Shown here: positions 1 to 8,662 of the stretch, piece after piece
How positions within the stretch are numbered: the first letter of the stretch is position 1
Layout: each line of letters begins with the position of its first letter
From: Lachnospiraceae bacterium MD335
Lineage (GTDB): Bacteria; Bacillota; Clostridia; Lachnospirales; Lachnospiraceae
NCBI GenBank assembly: GCA_000403335.2
Contig: KE159630.1
Coordinates: forward strand, 59,057 to 123,056
Length of the DNA: 64,000 nucleotides
Direction: 5' to 3'
Notes under the pieces: generated by a model
What the model saw: only the letters and a program-made list of their open reading frames with translations
Told to the model about the DNA's origin: nothing
Database searches by the model: none
Program-made: the position numbers and the translations under genes

Positions 1-1
1 C

Positions 2-451
2 AAGGTGAAGACGGGCGCGCTTATGGTGATTGAACAGAATGTGTTGCTGACGGAATATGAGAGGACCGGAATCGAGGTTGACGCGCTGATTTCAAGTCAG
101 CTGATTATCAATATTTTTGAGCATAATACGCCGCTTCACGATGGCGCCGTGATTATCCGCGGAAACAGAATTGTGTCGGCAACCTGTTATCTGCCGCTTT
201 CGGACAATATGGAAATCAGCAAGGAGCTCGGCACAAGGCACCGTGCTGGTGTGGGCATTTCGGAGGCGACGGACGCGCTTACGGTTATCGTGTCGGAGGA
301 GACGGGGAATGTGAGCGTTACTTATGAGGGACAGTTATATAGAAATCTTGACGCGAATGAGCTGAAGGAAAAACTTCACATGATACAGAATAAAGATACG
401 GAGGAAAAGAAACGCAGGCTATGGAAAGGCAGGGCTAAGGATGAAAAGTAA
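2..451 (+). CDS. cdaA: Diadenylate cyclase CdaA, 3' portion (5' end outside window)
   Basis: Membrane diadenylate cyclase that joins two ATP into c-di-AMP. Only about 149 C-terminal codons are present. The frame is open to the left edge, so the N-terminal membrane helices and the start are missing, and a GTG at 5 is internal. The visible part carries the two DAC-domain signatures, DGA in 'LHDGAVI' and RHR in 'GTRHRAGVGISE'. The last 11 bases overlap cdaR. The cdaA-cdaR-glmM order is the conserved Firmicutes arrangement that ties c-di-AMP to cell-wall precursor supply. The family call is secure; only the truncation limits it. Confidence 0.95.
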   Translation, partial: KVKTGALMVIEQNVLLTEYERTGIEVDALISSQLIINIFEHNTPLHDGAVIIRGNRIVSATCYLPLSDNMEISKELGTRHRAGVGISEATDALTVIVSEETGNVSVTYEGQLYRNLDANELKEKLHMIQNKDTEEKKRRLWKGRAKDEK

Positions 452-1850
452 AATTCGCAGACTCATTGCTCTGATTACAAATAACATCGGATTAAAAATT
501 TTAGCGGTTATCGTGTCTTTGGGCTTGTGGTTTGTAGTGAATAATATTAATGATCCGCTTGAGAAGATGCGTTTTAGCAATATTCCTGTTGAAATTATTA
601 ATGAGGATCAGATAACCAATAGCGGAAAAGTGTATGAGGTGATTGACAACACGGGCGTCGTAACCGTGGAGGTAAGAGGAAAGCGTTCCGTGCTGCGCTA
701 TATCACAAAAGAGAATATCAGGGCAGTGGCGGATATGGAGGAACTTACGTTCATGAATACGGTCGGGATTGAGGTTTCAAGTACCCGCAACAATTCTGAA
801 CTGGAATTTAAGACCAATATCGACAGCGTAAAGCTTTCGATTGAGGATATGAAGCGCATTCAGATGATTATCAATACTTCGACGAGCGGAGATCCGGCAG
901 AGGGCTATATTGTGGGCAGTGTCAGTCCGAGTCAGAATATTGTGCGGTTATCTGGTCCGGAATCGCTGATTTCACAGATTGATCATGTTGATGCGGTGGC
1001 AAGCATTGACGGATATTCTTCGGACATCAACACGAATGTTGAGTTGAAGCTTTATGACGCGCAGGGTAATGATATTAAGAGCAATTCGATAAAGATGAAT
1101 ATTTCCACGGTCAACGTGGCAGTTACCATTTTGGCAACGAAGGAGGTTCCGCTTGAATTCAGTATTACGGATGAACCGGGGCATGGTTATATTGCAAATG
1201 GTATGGTTGTGAGCGTTCCGGGTACGGTGGCGCTTGCGGGCAGAAGGTCTGTGCTTGATGCCGTTACAAAGATTTCCGTTTCCGATTCGGCGTTAAATTT
1301 GGCCGGCGAGACGGAGGACGTGACTTCTATTATCAATATCCGGAAATATTTGCCTGCGGGTACGCAGTTTGCGGACAGCAGTTTTGATGGCAATGTGAGC
1401 GTTACGATCGGTGTGGAGCCGGTTGTGACAAGAGAGCTGACGATCCCGGCGGGGAATTTTGCGGCGGGCTTTGTGAACCATGCAAAACCAGATCGGTTTG
1501 ACGCGGTAATCAGTGAGTTCGAAAACAGAGACAATGCGCAGTTGAAAGTACAGATTTCCGGTACAAAGGCGGCGGTTGACGAAGTTGATGAAGAACGCGT
1601 GATCGGCGTGATTGATATGGATAAGGTATTTGAGGGTCTTGGCATGGAGGAATGGCAGGCAGGAAGCTATACGGGAGAGATTGTATTTGATTTTAAGCTT
1701 CCCGAAGGGCTTGAGGTGACACCGAATAATTCGTATGCGCTTACGGTAGAGCTGCGTGAGAATACGGAGGATGAGAGTGCACAAAACCAGGAAAATCAGG
1801 AAAATGAAGAGAGCGGCCCGGAAGAAGCGGGCAGTCAAAGATATGAATAA
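441..1850 (+). CDS. cdaR: YbbR-domain regulator of diadenylate cyclase, CdaR
   Basis: Membrane-anchored extracellular partner that modulates CdaA activity in Firmicutes. The protein has 469 residues with one N-terminal transmembrane helix (about residues 13-33). Successive YbbR-type beta domains follow, and the tail after residue 440 is acidic and rich in Gln and Asn. The ATG at 441 lies inside the end of cdaA, preceded by an AAGG, so the two are translationally coupled. Position between cdaA and glmM supports the assignment as much as the sequence does. The acidic tail is low complexity and probably disordered; nothing suggests damage to the gene. Confidence 0.9.
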   Translation: MKSKIRRLIALITNNIGLKILAVIVSLGLWFVVNNINDPLEKMRFSNIPVEIINEDQITNSGKVYEVIDNTGVVTVEVRGKRSVLRYITKENIRAVADMEELTFMNTVGIEVSSTRNNSELEFKTNIDSVKLSIEDMKRIQMIINTSTSGDPAEGYIVGSVSPSQNIVRLSGPESLISQIDHVDAVASIDGYSSDINTNVELKLYDAQGNDIKSNSIKMNISTVNVAVTILATKEVPLEFSITDEPGHGYIANGMVVSVPGTVALAGRRSVLDAVTKISVSDSALNLAGETEDVTSIINIRKYLPAGTQFADSSFDGNVSVTIGVEPVVTRELTIPAGNFAAGFVNHAKPDRFDAVISEFENRDNAQLKVQISGTKAAVDEVDEERVIGVIDMDKVFEGLGMEEWQAGSYTGEIVFDFKLPEGLEVTPNNSYALTVELRENTEDESAQNQENQENEESGPEEAGSQRYE

Positions 1851-1871
1851 AAGCTGAAGGAGATTAATAAA

Positions 1872-3221
1872 ATGGCAAGACTTTTTGGAACGGATGGAGT
1901 AAGAGGCGTAGCAAATGATGAACTGACACCGATGCTTGCGATGCAGCTTGGTCAGGCGGGGGCATATGTGCTTTCTAAGGAAAAGGCGCATAAGCCTACG
2001 ATTATGGTGGGGTGCGATACACGTATATCGGGCGATATGCTTGCCAATGCGCTTATGGCGGGGGCATGTTCAGTTGGAGCGAACGTGGTGTATGTAGGCG
2101 TAATTCCGACGCCGGCGATTGCATATCTCACAAAGAAATACAGGGTAGATGCAGGGGTAGTGATTTCAGCTTCACACAATCCGGTTGAGTTTAATGGAAT
2201 TAAGTTTTTTGACGGCAATGGATTCAAGCTTCCGGATGCGCTTGAGGATGAGATTGAGGAATTGATCCGCAGCGGAATGAAGGACATTCAGTTCCCGACA
2301 GGTCCGAGTGTGGGAAAGATAAAATATCGTACGGATGCCAAAGAGGAATATATCAACCATTCTGTACAGGCGGTGCCTGTTGACTTGAAGGGAATGAAGA
2401 TTGTGGTGGACTGCGCGGAGGGAGCATCTTATTATACATCCGTGGAGACGCTCAAGGAGCTTGGCGCTGAGGTGGTTGCGATTCACAATAATCCGGACGG
2501 TACGAATATCAATGCGAATTGCGGTTCGACGCATATGGGAGAGCTTCAGGCGCGTGTGGTTTATGAAAAGGCATGTGTGGGTCTTGCGTTTGACGGGGAT
2601 GCGGACCGTCTGCTTGCAGTGGATGAGAACGGGAAGCGGGTTGACGGTGACGAGATTATGGCGATTGTCGGCAACCATATGAAATCAAAGGGGCTTCTTA
2701 AAGATAATACAATTGTTGCTACCGTAATGAGCAATCTCGGATTTTTCCTTATGGGAAAAGAAAACGGAATGAAAATAGAACAGACAAAGGTTGGAGACCG
2801 CTATGTACTTGAGCGGATGATTGAGATTGGGGCAAATCTCGGCGGAGAGCAGTCAGGGCATATTATTTTTCTTGACGAAAATACGACGGGCGACGGTCTG
2901 CTGAGTGCGCTGCATCTGCTTCAGGTGATCGTGGAAACCGGTAAGCCGCTCTCGGAGCTTGCATCAATTATGACAGTGCTTCCGCAGGCGCTTGTCGGTG
3001 CGCGGGTGCCGAATCATAAAAAGGAAAGTTATATGGAGTACACGGAGATTGCGGAGGCGATTGCGCGCGTGAACGCGAAATTTGAGGGTGAGGGAAGAGT
3101 GCTGATCAGACCTTCCGGAACAGAGCCGCTCGTCCGTGTAATGATAGAGGGCAAGGATCAGGCGATGATTGAGAAGGAGGCAAGGGAGCTGGCGGAGCTT
3201 ATCCAAAATGTGATGTTTTGA
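1872..3221 (+). CDS. glmM: Phosphoglucosamine mutase GlmM
   Basis: Cytoplasmic enzyme converting glucosamine-6-phosphate to glucosamine-1-phosphate, the step before UDP-GlcNAc. It has 449 residues, normal for the family. The phosphoserine loop 'VISASHNPVEFNG' puts the active Ser near residue 101. The metal loop 'DGDADR' is near residue 240, and the phosphate-binding loop 'RPSGTEPLVRVM' is near the C-terminus. The ATG follows AAGGAG with good spacing. It feeds UDP-GlcNAc to peptidoglycan and also to the many UDP-GlcNAc-dependent pathways of the downstream glycan locus. Confidence 0.97.
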   Translation: MARLFGTDGVRGVANDELTPMLAMQLGQAGAYVLSKEKAHKPTIMVGCDTRISGDMLANALMAGACSVGANVVYVGVIPTPAIAYLTKKYRVDAGVVISASHNPVEFNGIKFFDGNGFKLPDALEDEIEELIRSGMKDIQFPTGPSVGKIKYRTDAKEEYINHSVQAVPVDLKGMKIVVDCAEGASYYTSVETLKELGAEVVAIHNNPDGTNINANCGSTHMGELQARVVYEKACVGLAFDGDADRLLAVDENGKRVDGDEIMAIVGNHMKSKGLLKDNTIVATVMSNLGFFLMGKENGMKIEQTKVGDRYVLERMIEIGANLGGEQSGHIIFLDENTTGDGLLSALHLLQVIVETGKPLSELASIMTVLPQALVGARVPNHKKESYMEYTEIAEAIARVNAKFEGEGRVLIRPSGTEPLVRVMIEGKDQAMIEKEARELAELIQNVMF

Positions 3222-3252
3222 TAAAGGTTTAACAAACGATGGGAGGAATTTT

Positions 3253-3516
3253 ATGGTAAGTCAGAAGGTAGTCATTCAAAATCCCACAGGGCTGCATTTG
3301 CGTCCGGCGGGCATTCTCTGCAAAGAGGCAATGCAGTTTAAATCGCTGATAACCTTTAAATTCCGCGGCAGTACGGCAAATGTTAAAAGTGTGCTTGGTC
3401 TGTTAGGAGCATGTGTAAAGAGCGGCGATGAAATTGAGATTTTCTGCGAGGGCGAGGACGAGGAAAGCGCTTTGGCGTCGGTCGTTAAGGTGATCGAGGA
3501 TGGACTTGGAGAGTAG
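3253..3516 (+). CDS. ptsH: Phosphocarrier protein HPr
   Basis: Small cytoplasmic phosphocarrier of the sugar phosphotransferase system, 87 residues. The active-site motif 'GLHLRPAG' places the phosphorylatable histidine at residue 15. The regulatory serine is at residue 46 in 'NVKSVLGLLG', as in HPr proteins subject to HPr kinase and CcpA control. Crh-type proteins lack His15, so Crh is excluded. A GGAGG precedes the ATG. A terminator follows only a few bases after the stop, so this ends the housekeeping unit. Confidence 0.93.
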   Translation: MVSQKVVIQNPTGLHLRPAGILCKEAMQFKSLITFKFRGSTANVKSVLGLLGACVKSGDEIEIFCEGEDEESALASVVKVIEDGLGE

Positions 3517-3522
3517 AAAAAG

Positions 3523-3549
3523 GCCCGAATAAACAGTTCGGGCTATTTT
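3523..3549 (+). terminator. Rho-independent terminator after ptsH
   Basis: A 7-bp GC-rich stem, GCCCGAA (3523-3529) pairing with TTCGGGC (3537-3543), has a 7-base loop and is followed by TATTTTG. It separates the housekeeping genes from the glycan locus. Confidence 0.85.
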
Positions 3550-3612
3550 GTCGTAACGCTGACTGTATAAAAAACGCAAAAACAGGTAAAGTAGAATTAG
3601 GAGGGTTTTGCA

Positions 3613-4470
3613 ATGAAAAAACTGATAGTAACCGGCGCAAACGGTCAGCTTGGAAGAGCGATTAACCAGGTGTATGCAGGCAGCAGTGAGTATGAATGTG
3701 TGAACACGGATGTGCAGGATTTGGATATTACAAAGATTGATGCGGTTTTGCGCTATGTAGATGAAGTTAAGCCGTACGCGATTATTAACTGTGCGGCGCA
3801 TACCAATGTCAATGTCTGTGAGACGGATGTTGACAACGCTTATCGTATCAATGCGATTGGTCCGCGAAATTTGAGCATTGCGGCATCGCGGGCGGGGGCA
3901 AAGCTGATGCATGTTTCGACCGATTATGTGTTTGACGGGCATGCGTCTGTTCCGTACACGGAGTTTGATATGCCAAACCCTGAGGCGGTTTATGGAAAGA
4001 CGAAGCTTGCGGGGGAACAGTTTGTTAAAGAATTTGCAAAGGACTATTTTATTGTACGCACGGCATGGCTTTACGGGGACGGAAAGAATTTTGTAAAAAC
4101 GATGCTTTCGCTGTCTGAGACACATGACAGGGTGACGGTGGTGGGTGACCAGTTCGGTTCGCCCACAAGCGCCAGTGAGCTTGCAAAAGCGATTGCATCT
4201 CTTTTGCCGACAGACAATTTCGGCGTGTTTCACGGAACTTGTGAAGGCATTACAAATTGGGCGGATTTCACGCGGGAAATCTACAGACTTGCGGGAAAGA
4301 CGACGGAGGTCATCACCGTGACAAGTGAAGAGTATGAGAAGAACGCGGCGGGCGTTGTGGCGCCGAGACCTGCGTATTCCGTGTTGGAAAACTATATGCT
4401 CAAGCTTACGACGAACCATATGTTTTCGGATTGGGAAAAAGCCATTGCGGAATATATCCGAAACATGTAA
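3613..4470 (+). CDS. rmlD: dTDP-4-dehydrorhamnose reductase family protein (RmlD-like)
   Basis: Short-chain reductase of the RmlD family, which reduces dTDP-4-keto-L-rhamnose to dTDP-L-rhamnose using NAD(P)H. It has 285 residues: N-terminal nucleotide motif 'TGANGQLGRAI', 'STDYVFDG' near residue 105, and the catalytic YxxxK in 'VYGKTKLAGE'. An AGGAGG lies upstream of the ATG. It opens the glycan locus just downstream of the ptsH terminator. rmlA, rmlB and rmlC are not in the window, so dTDP-rhamnose synthesis depends on genes elsewhere, or this paralogue reduces a different 4-keto sugar. Confidence 0.82.
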   Translation: MKKLIVTGANGQLGRAINQVYAGSSEYECVNTDVQDLDITKIDAVLRYVDEVKPYAIINCAAHTNVNVCETDVDNAYRINAIGPRNLSIAASRAGAKLMHVSTDYVFDGHASVPYTEFDMPNPEAVYGKTKLAGEQFVKEFAKDYFIVRTAWLYGDGKNFVKTMLSLSETHDRVTVVGDQFGSPTSASELAKAIASLLPTDNFGVFHGTCEGITNWADFTREIYRLAGKTTEVITVTSEEYEKNAAGVVAPRPAYSVLENYMLKLTTNHMFSDWEKAIAEYIRNM

Positions 4471-4523
4471 TATGGTATTAAGCAATTTAAAATTGGAAGA
4501 TATTAGGAGTATTAGGAGGAAGT

Positions 4524-5618
4524 ATGAAGAATATAGCTTTGATAACGGGAATTACAGGTCAGGACGGATCCTATCTTGCGGAGTTTCTGCTGCAGAAAGG
4601 ATATGAGGTGCATGGATTAATCCGCCGGCTCAGCATTTCAAATACCATGAGGATTGACCATTTAATCAATTCCGATTATTATAAAGTAAAATTTTTCCTG
4701 CATTTTGCGGATACGACCGATTCGTCAAATCTGATGCGCATTATCGCTGAAGTCAGACCGACGGAGGTTTACAATCTTGCGGCGCAGTCGCATGTGGGTA
4801 TTTCATTTGAAGTGCCGGAGTATACTGCTGACGCAACGGGCGTAAGCACGCTTAAGCTGCTTGAGGCAATCCGCGTAAACGGCGGCAATTGCCGCTACTA
4901 TCAGGCATCGACTTCAGAGCTGTTCGGTGGACTGCCCGAAACGGCGCCGCAGAGCGAGACAACGCCGTTTTATCCGAAGAGTCCTTACGGGGCGGCAAAG
5001 CTTTATTCGTATTGGATTACGGTAAATTACAGAGAGTCTTATAACATGTTTGCCTGCAATGGTATTTTGTTTAATCACGAGTCGCCGCGTCGCGGAGAGA
5101 ATTTTGTTACAAGAAAAATAACACTTGCTATTTCAAATATAATCGCAGGAAAGCAGGACAAGCTCTCTCTTGGAAACATGAATGCAAAGAGAGACTGGGG
5201 GTTTGCCGGTGATTATGTTGAGGGTATGTGGCTGATGCTGCAGCAAAAGGCGCCCGGTGATTACGTGCTTGCAACAAATGAGACGCATACCGTACGTCAG
5301 TTTGTCGAAGCTGCTTTTGCCGAGCTTGGCATCCAGATCCGTTGGGAAGGCGAAGGCGTGAACGAGAAGGGCTATGACAATAAGACAGGAAAGCTTTTGG
5401 TGGATGTCAATCCGGAGTTCTATCGTCCCGCAGAAGTGGAATTTTTGTGGGGAAATGCCGCGAAGGCGGAGAAAGAGCTTGGCTGGAAGCGTAAAGTGGA
5501 CTTTAAGGGACTTGTCGCTATGATGATGGATGCGGATTTAAGGGCGATTGCCGGAATGTCATGTGAGGAATATCGCAATGCAAAAAGGAATGGAGAAGAA
5601 AATGAATCGGTCGGATAA
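4524..5618 (+). CDS. gmd: GDP-mannose 4,6-dehydratase
   Basis: Converts GDP-D-mannose to GDP-4-keto-6-deoxymannose, the first step to GDP-L-fucose. It is a 364-residue extended SDR. The dinucleotide motif is '[16 protein letters not shown]' at the N-terminus; 'STSELFGG' supplies the catalytic Thr/Ser region; YxxxK lies in '[12 protein letters not shown]'. '[12 protein letters not shown]' is typical of GMD. AGGAGG precedes the ATG. The gene overlaps fcl, and the pair is the standard GDP-fucose unit. Confidence 0.95.
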   Translation: MKNIALITGITGQDGSYLAEFLLQKGYEVHGLIRRLSISNTMRIDHLINSDYYKVKFFLHFADTTDSSNLMRIIAEVRPTEVYNLAAQSHVGISFEVPEYTADATGVSTLKLLEAIRVNGGNCRYYQASTSELFGGLPETAPQSETTPFYPKSPYGAAKLYSYWITVNYRESYNMFACNGILFNHESPRRGENFVTRKITLAISNIIAGKQDKLSLGNMNAKRDWGFAGDYVEGMWLMLQQKAPGDYVLATNETHTVRQFVEAAFAELGIQIRWEGEGVNEKGYDNKTGKLLVDVNPEFYRPAEVEFLWGNAAKAEKELGWKRKVDFKGLVAMMMDADLRAIAGMSCEEYRNAKRNGEENESVG

Positions 5619-6543
5619 GATTTATGTGGCAGGGCACAGGGGACTTGTGGGCTCTGCGATTGTAAGAAGCTTGAGAGAAAAAGGATATACGAACATTATC
5701 GGGAGGACGCACAAGGAGCTGAACCTGACGAGTCAGCAGGAGGTCACGGACTTTTTTGTTAAGGAAAGACCGGATGTCGTTGTTCTTGCTGCCGCTAAAG
5801 TAGGAGGAATCAATGCAAACAATACGGCGCCTGCGGAATTTGCCTATGAAAATCTGCAAATCCAGTGTAACGTTATCAAGTGTTGTCACGATTATGGGGT
5901 GAAAAAGCTGTTGTTTTTGGGAAGCACCTGCATATACCCCAAAATGGCGCCGCAGCCTATACCGGAGAACGCGCTGCTGACGGGACCGCTTGAGGAGACG
6001 AATGAGGCGTATGCCGTTGCAAAGATTGCGGGACTTGAAATGTGTAAATTTTTTAAACGGCAGTACGGGGATGATTTTATCAGCTGTATGCCGACGAACC
6101 TTTACGGACCGTACGATAATTATGACTTACAGGAATCGCATGTGATGCCTGCGATGATACGGAAATTTCATGATGCGAAGGTAAACGGTGCCGGAAGTGT
6201 AGAGCTTTGGGGAACCGGAACGCCGCTTCGGGAGTTTTTGTATGTGGATGATATGGCAGATGCGTGTGTCTTTTTGCTGGAGAATTATGACGGTGAGCAG
6301 CATGTCAATATCGGTACAGGAAAAGAAGTTACGATAAAGGAGCTTGCGGAAACGGTAAAACGTGTGGTTGGATTCGAGGGCGACATCGTTTGGAACAGCG
6401 AGATGCCCGACGGAACGCCGCGTAAGCTGACAGATGTTACAAAACTTCATAATTTGGGATGGACACACAAAATTGAGCTGGAGGAAGGTGTACAGCTCGC
6501 ATATGATTGGTTTAAGGAGAATGTTCAGGAAGCAAGATTGTAG
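5602..6543 (+). CDS. fcl: GDP-L-fucose synthase
   Basis: Bifunctional epimerase/reductase completing GDP-L-fucose from the Gmd product. It has 313 residues: '[16 protein letters not shown]' nucleotide motif, 'GSTCIYPK' near residue 107, YxxxK in '[10 protein letters not shown]', and the family motif '[12 protein letters not shown]'. The frame is open further upstream, but the ATG at 5602 matches the family N-terminus and has GGAG nearby. It therefore starts inside the end of gmd by 17 bases, implying coupled translation. GDP-fucose is presumably used by one of the GT2/GT4 enzymes downstream. Confidence 0.95.
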   Translation: MNRSDKIYVAGHRGLVGSAIVRSLREKGYTNIIGRTHKELNLTSQQEVTDFFVKERPDVVVLAAAKVGGINANNTAPAEFAYENLQIQCNVIKCCHDYGVKKLLFLGSTCIYPKMAPQPIPENALLTGPLEETNEAYAVAKIAGLEMCKFFKRQYGDDFISCMPTNLYGPYDNYDLQESHVMPAMIRKFHDAKVNGAGSVELWGTGTPLREFLYVDDMADACVFLLENYDGEQHVNIGTGKEVTIKELAETVKRVVGFEGDIVWNSEMPDGTPRKLTDVTKLHNLGWTHKIELEEGVQLAYDWFKENVQEARL

Positions 6544-6578
6544 TAGCCGAGCGTTTGTGAAAGGTGAGGTTGACGGGA

Positions 6579-6932
6579 ATGAAAGATGGCCCGAGATTGA
6601 GAGCACTAAAAAGGACTACATATTTGTTGCTTTGTGCAGGATTTCAACCAAGACAGAAGGGATACCGCTATCTGCGCGAAGCAGTATGGATTTCCTATAA
6701 AGAACCTGAAATGCTAAATTCGGTAACAAAGCGTCTATACCCGGAAGTGGCAAAGCGCTTTGAAACGACGGACAAGCATGTGGAACGGGCGATTAGAATT
6801 GCGATAGAAACCGCATGGCTGAGCGGAAGTTCCGACACGCTTGCATTTCTGTTCGGCAATTTGTTTGCGGACAGGAATGTCAGACCGACAAATTCTGAGG
6901 TAATAAGGATATTGACGGACAATGTCTTTTGA
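6579..6932 (+). CDS. Orphan Spo0A C-terminal DNA-binding domain protein
   Basis: A 117-residue protein that matches the effector domain of the sporulation master regulator Spo0A and lacks the receiver domain. Hallmarks are 'KGYRYLREAVWISY' (27-40), 'VTKRLYPEVAK' (49-59), the recognition-helix region 'TTDKHVERAIRIAIETAW' (63-80) and 'PTNSEVIRILTD' (103-114), which follow the Spo0A order closely. The ATG at 6579 has GGTGAGG upstream; a GTG at 6564 is an alternative. It sits between fcl and a glycosyltransferase in the same direction. By inference it binds 0A-box-like DNA without phosphorelay control and regulates this locus or motility/sporulation genes. Confidence 0.82.
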   Translation: MKDGPRLRALKRTTYLLLCAGFQPRQKGYRYLREAVWISYKEPEMLNSVTKRLYPEVAKRFETTDKHVERAIRIAIETAWLSGSSDTLAFLFGNLFADRNVRPTNSEVIRILTDNVF

Positions 6933-6947
6933 CGGGAGGACGTTTTT

Positions 6948-7889
6948 TTGAAAGAGTATGCAAAAGTTTTAAGCATCATTGTTCCTTGCTACAATGAGGA
7001 AGAGAGTGTGCCGCTGTTTTATGAGGAAACCATAAAGCAGGAGGCTTTTTTCCATGCGAAGGATGTGGAATTTGAATTTATTTTTGTGAATGACGGGTCG
7101 AGGGACGGCACGGTTGCAGCAGTGCGCGCGCTTCATGAGCGGGATAAGCGGGTGCATTTGGTGTCCTTTTCGAGAAATTTCGGAAAGGAATCTGCAATTA
7201 TTGCCGGACTTGAGAAAGCAACGGGTGATTTTACGGTATTGATGGATGCCGATTTGCAGGATCCGCCGGCAATTTTGCCTGAGATGTACGGATATATTGA
7301 GGATGGATACGATTCGGTTGCGACAAGGCGCGTAGACCGCAAGGGGGAACCGCCAATCCGTTCCTTCTTTGCAAGACGGTTTTACGGTCTGATGCGCAAA
7401 ATATCAAAGACGGAGATTGTGGACGGCGCGCGGGATTACCGGCTGATGACGCGGCAGGTGACGGACGCTATTTTGTCAATGAAAGAGTATAACCGCTTTT
7501 CCAAAGGAATTTTTGGTTGGGTGGGTTATGATACAAAATGGATCGAATATGAGAATGTGCAGCGGGCGGCGGGAGAAACAAAGTGGTCTTTTTGGAAGCT
7601 GTTTTTGTATTCGCTTGACGGTATTATGGCATTTTCTACGGCGCCGCTTTCGATTGCATCGTTTTTCGGTATTATTTTCTGCGTGATGGCGTTTGTGTTT
7701 ATGGCATTTATTTTTATCCGTGCGATGATCTACGGAGACCCTGTTGCAGGCTGGCCTTCGACGGTGTGCATTATTTCGCTGATTGGCGGTGTGCAGCTCT
7801 TATGCATCGGTATTATGGGGCAATATATGAGTAAAATGTATATGGAGGTTAAGGACAGACCAAAATATCTTGTTAAGGATGAGTTTTAG
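6948..7889 (+). CDS. Polyprenyl-phosphate glycosyltransferase, GT2 (GtrB/DPM1-like)
   Basis: Family 2 transferase that moves a sugar from a nucleotide donor onto undecaprenyl phosphate at the inner membrane face. It has 313 residues: 'IIVPCYNEEESVPLFY' at the N-terminus, the metal-binding 'LMDADLQDPP' near residue 97, and two C-terminal transmembrane helices (about 227-250 and 262-285) ending in 'GIMGQYMSKMYMEVK', typical of the GtrB group. The start is TTG, chosen from GGGAGG upstream; it sits at the end of a T7 run. Such enzymes supply GT-C transferases, three of which are in this locus. Confidence 0.85.
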   Translation: MKEYAKVLSIIVPCYNEEESVPLFYEETIKQEAFFHAKDVEFEFIFVNDGSRDGTVAAVRALHERDKRVHLVSFSRNFGKESAIIAGLEKATGDFTVLMDADLQDPPAILPEMYGYIEDGYDSVATRRVDRKGEPPIRSFFARRFYGLMRKISKTEIVDGARDYRLMTRQVTDAILSMKEYNRFSKGIFGWVGYDTKWIEYENVQRAAGETKWSFWKLFLYSLDGIMAFSTAPLSIASFFGIIFCVMAFVFMAFIFIRAMIYGDPVAGWPSTVCIISLIGGVQLLCIGIMGQYMSKMYMEVKDRPKYLVKDEF

Positions 7890-7890
7890 G

Positions 7891-8652
7891 ATGGCGTTTG
7901 AAGATGACACACTGGTAAGCGTTGTGGTTCCCGTGTACAATGCGGAGCGTTTTATCGGGGAAACGATAGGATATGTACAGGCACAGACTTACGAAAATTG
8001 GGAGCTGATTTTGGTGGATGACTGTTCGGCGGATAATGGCTGTGCGGTAATTGCGGCTGCCGCCGCAAACGATCAGAGAATTCGGCTGATCCGGCAGGAG
8101 ACAAACAGCGGAGCTGCCGCCTGCAGAAATAAAGGCGTATCCTTTGTACGGGGAAGGTATCTGTGCTTTCTTGATGCGGATGATATTTGGGAGCAGGAGA
8201 AGCTTTCGCGTGAGCTTGCGTTTATCGGCGGCGGAAAGGGTTTTGTGTTTACGGGCTATGAGTTTGCCGATGAGAATGGACAGGGACTTGGGAAAATCGT
8301 GCATGTGCCGCGGGAGATTACGTACAGGCAGGCATTGAAAAATACGACAATTTTTACATCGACCGTGATGATTGACCGGGCGGTGATTGCGGATACGGAT
8401 ATTAGGATGCCGCAGATTGCGAGTGAGGATACTGCGACCTGGTGGAATATTTTAAAAAAATACGGTACGGGTTATGGTTTGGATGCGTGCCTTGTGCGGT
8501 ACAGGAGGAGCACGGGAACACTTTCGGCGAACAAATTTACGGCAATCCGCAGAATTTGGAATTTATACAGAACACATGAAGGGTTTTCGGCAGTAAGAAG
8601 CCTGTATTATATGGTATTTTGGGCGCTTCGGGCGGTTCTTAGAAGAGTTTAG
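7891..8652 (+). CDS. Glycosyltransferase family 2
   Basis: Cytoplasmic GT-A fold transferase of unknown sugar specificity, 253 residues. 'VSVVVPVYNAERFI' begins near residue 9, 'LVDDCSADNG' near 40 and the DxD-type 'LDADDIWE' near 92. The ATG at 7891 lies one base after the preceding stop, with AAGGAT upstream inside that gene; an in-frame ATG at 7879 would overlap it. No membrane anchor is visible. Being next to a GtrB-like gene and an initiating phosphotransferase, it probably adds an early residue of the repeat unit. Confidence 0.82.
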   Translation: MAFEDDTLVSVVVPVYNAERFIGETIGYVQAQTYENWELILVDDCSADNGCAVIAAAAANDQRIRLIRQETNSGAAACRNKGVSFVRGRYLCFLDADDIWEQEKLSRELAFIGGGKGFVFTGYEFADENGQGLGKIVHVPREITYRQALKNTTIFTSTVMIDRAVIADTDIRMPQIASEDTATWWNILKKYGTGYGLDACLVRYRRSTGTLSANKFTAIRRIWNLYRTHEGFSAVRSLYYMVFWALRAVLRRV

Positions 8653-8662
8653 GAGGAAATTG

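Noticed and set aside
3566..3571. TATAAA as a -10 for the rmlD-like gene
   Set aside because: No acceptable -35 at 16-18 bases; the TTGTCG upstream is too close. A promoter must exist near here, but I could not place it.
3403..4485. Long open frame on the minus strand (about 360 codons) opposite ptsH and the rmlD-like gene
   Set aside because: The plus strand encodes recognisable proteins with good ribosome sites; the antisense product is Arg/His/Cys-rich and matches no family. Other long antisense frames (for example 22692-23627 and 33543-34322) were rejected for the same reason.
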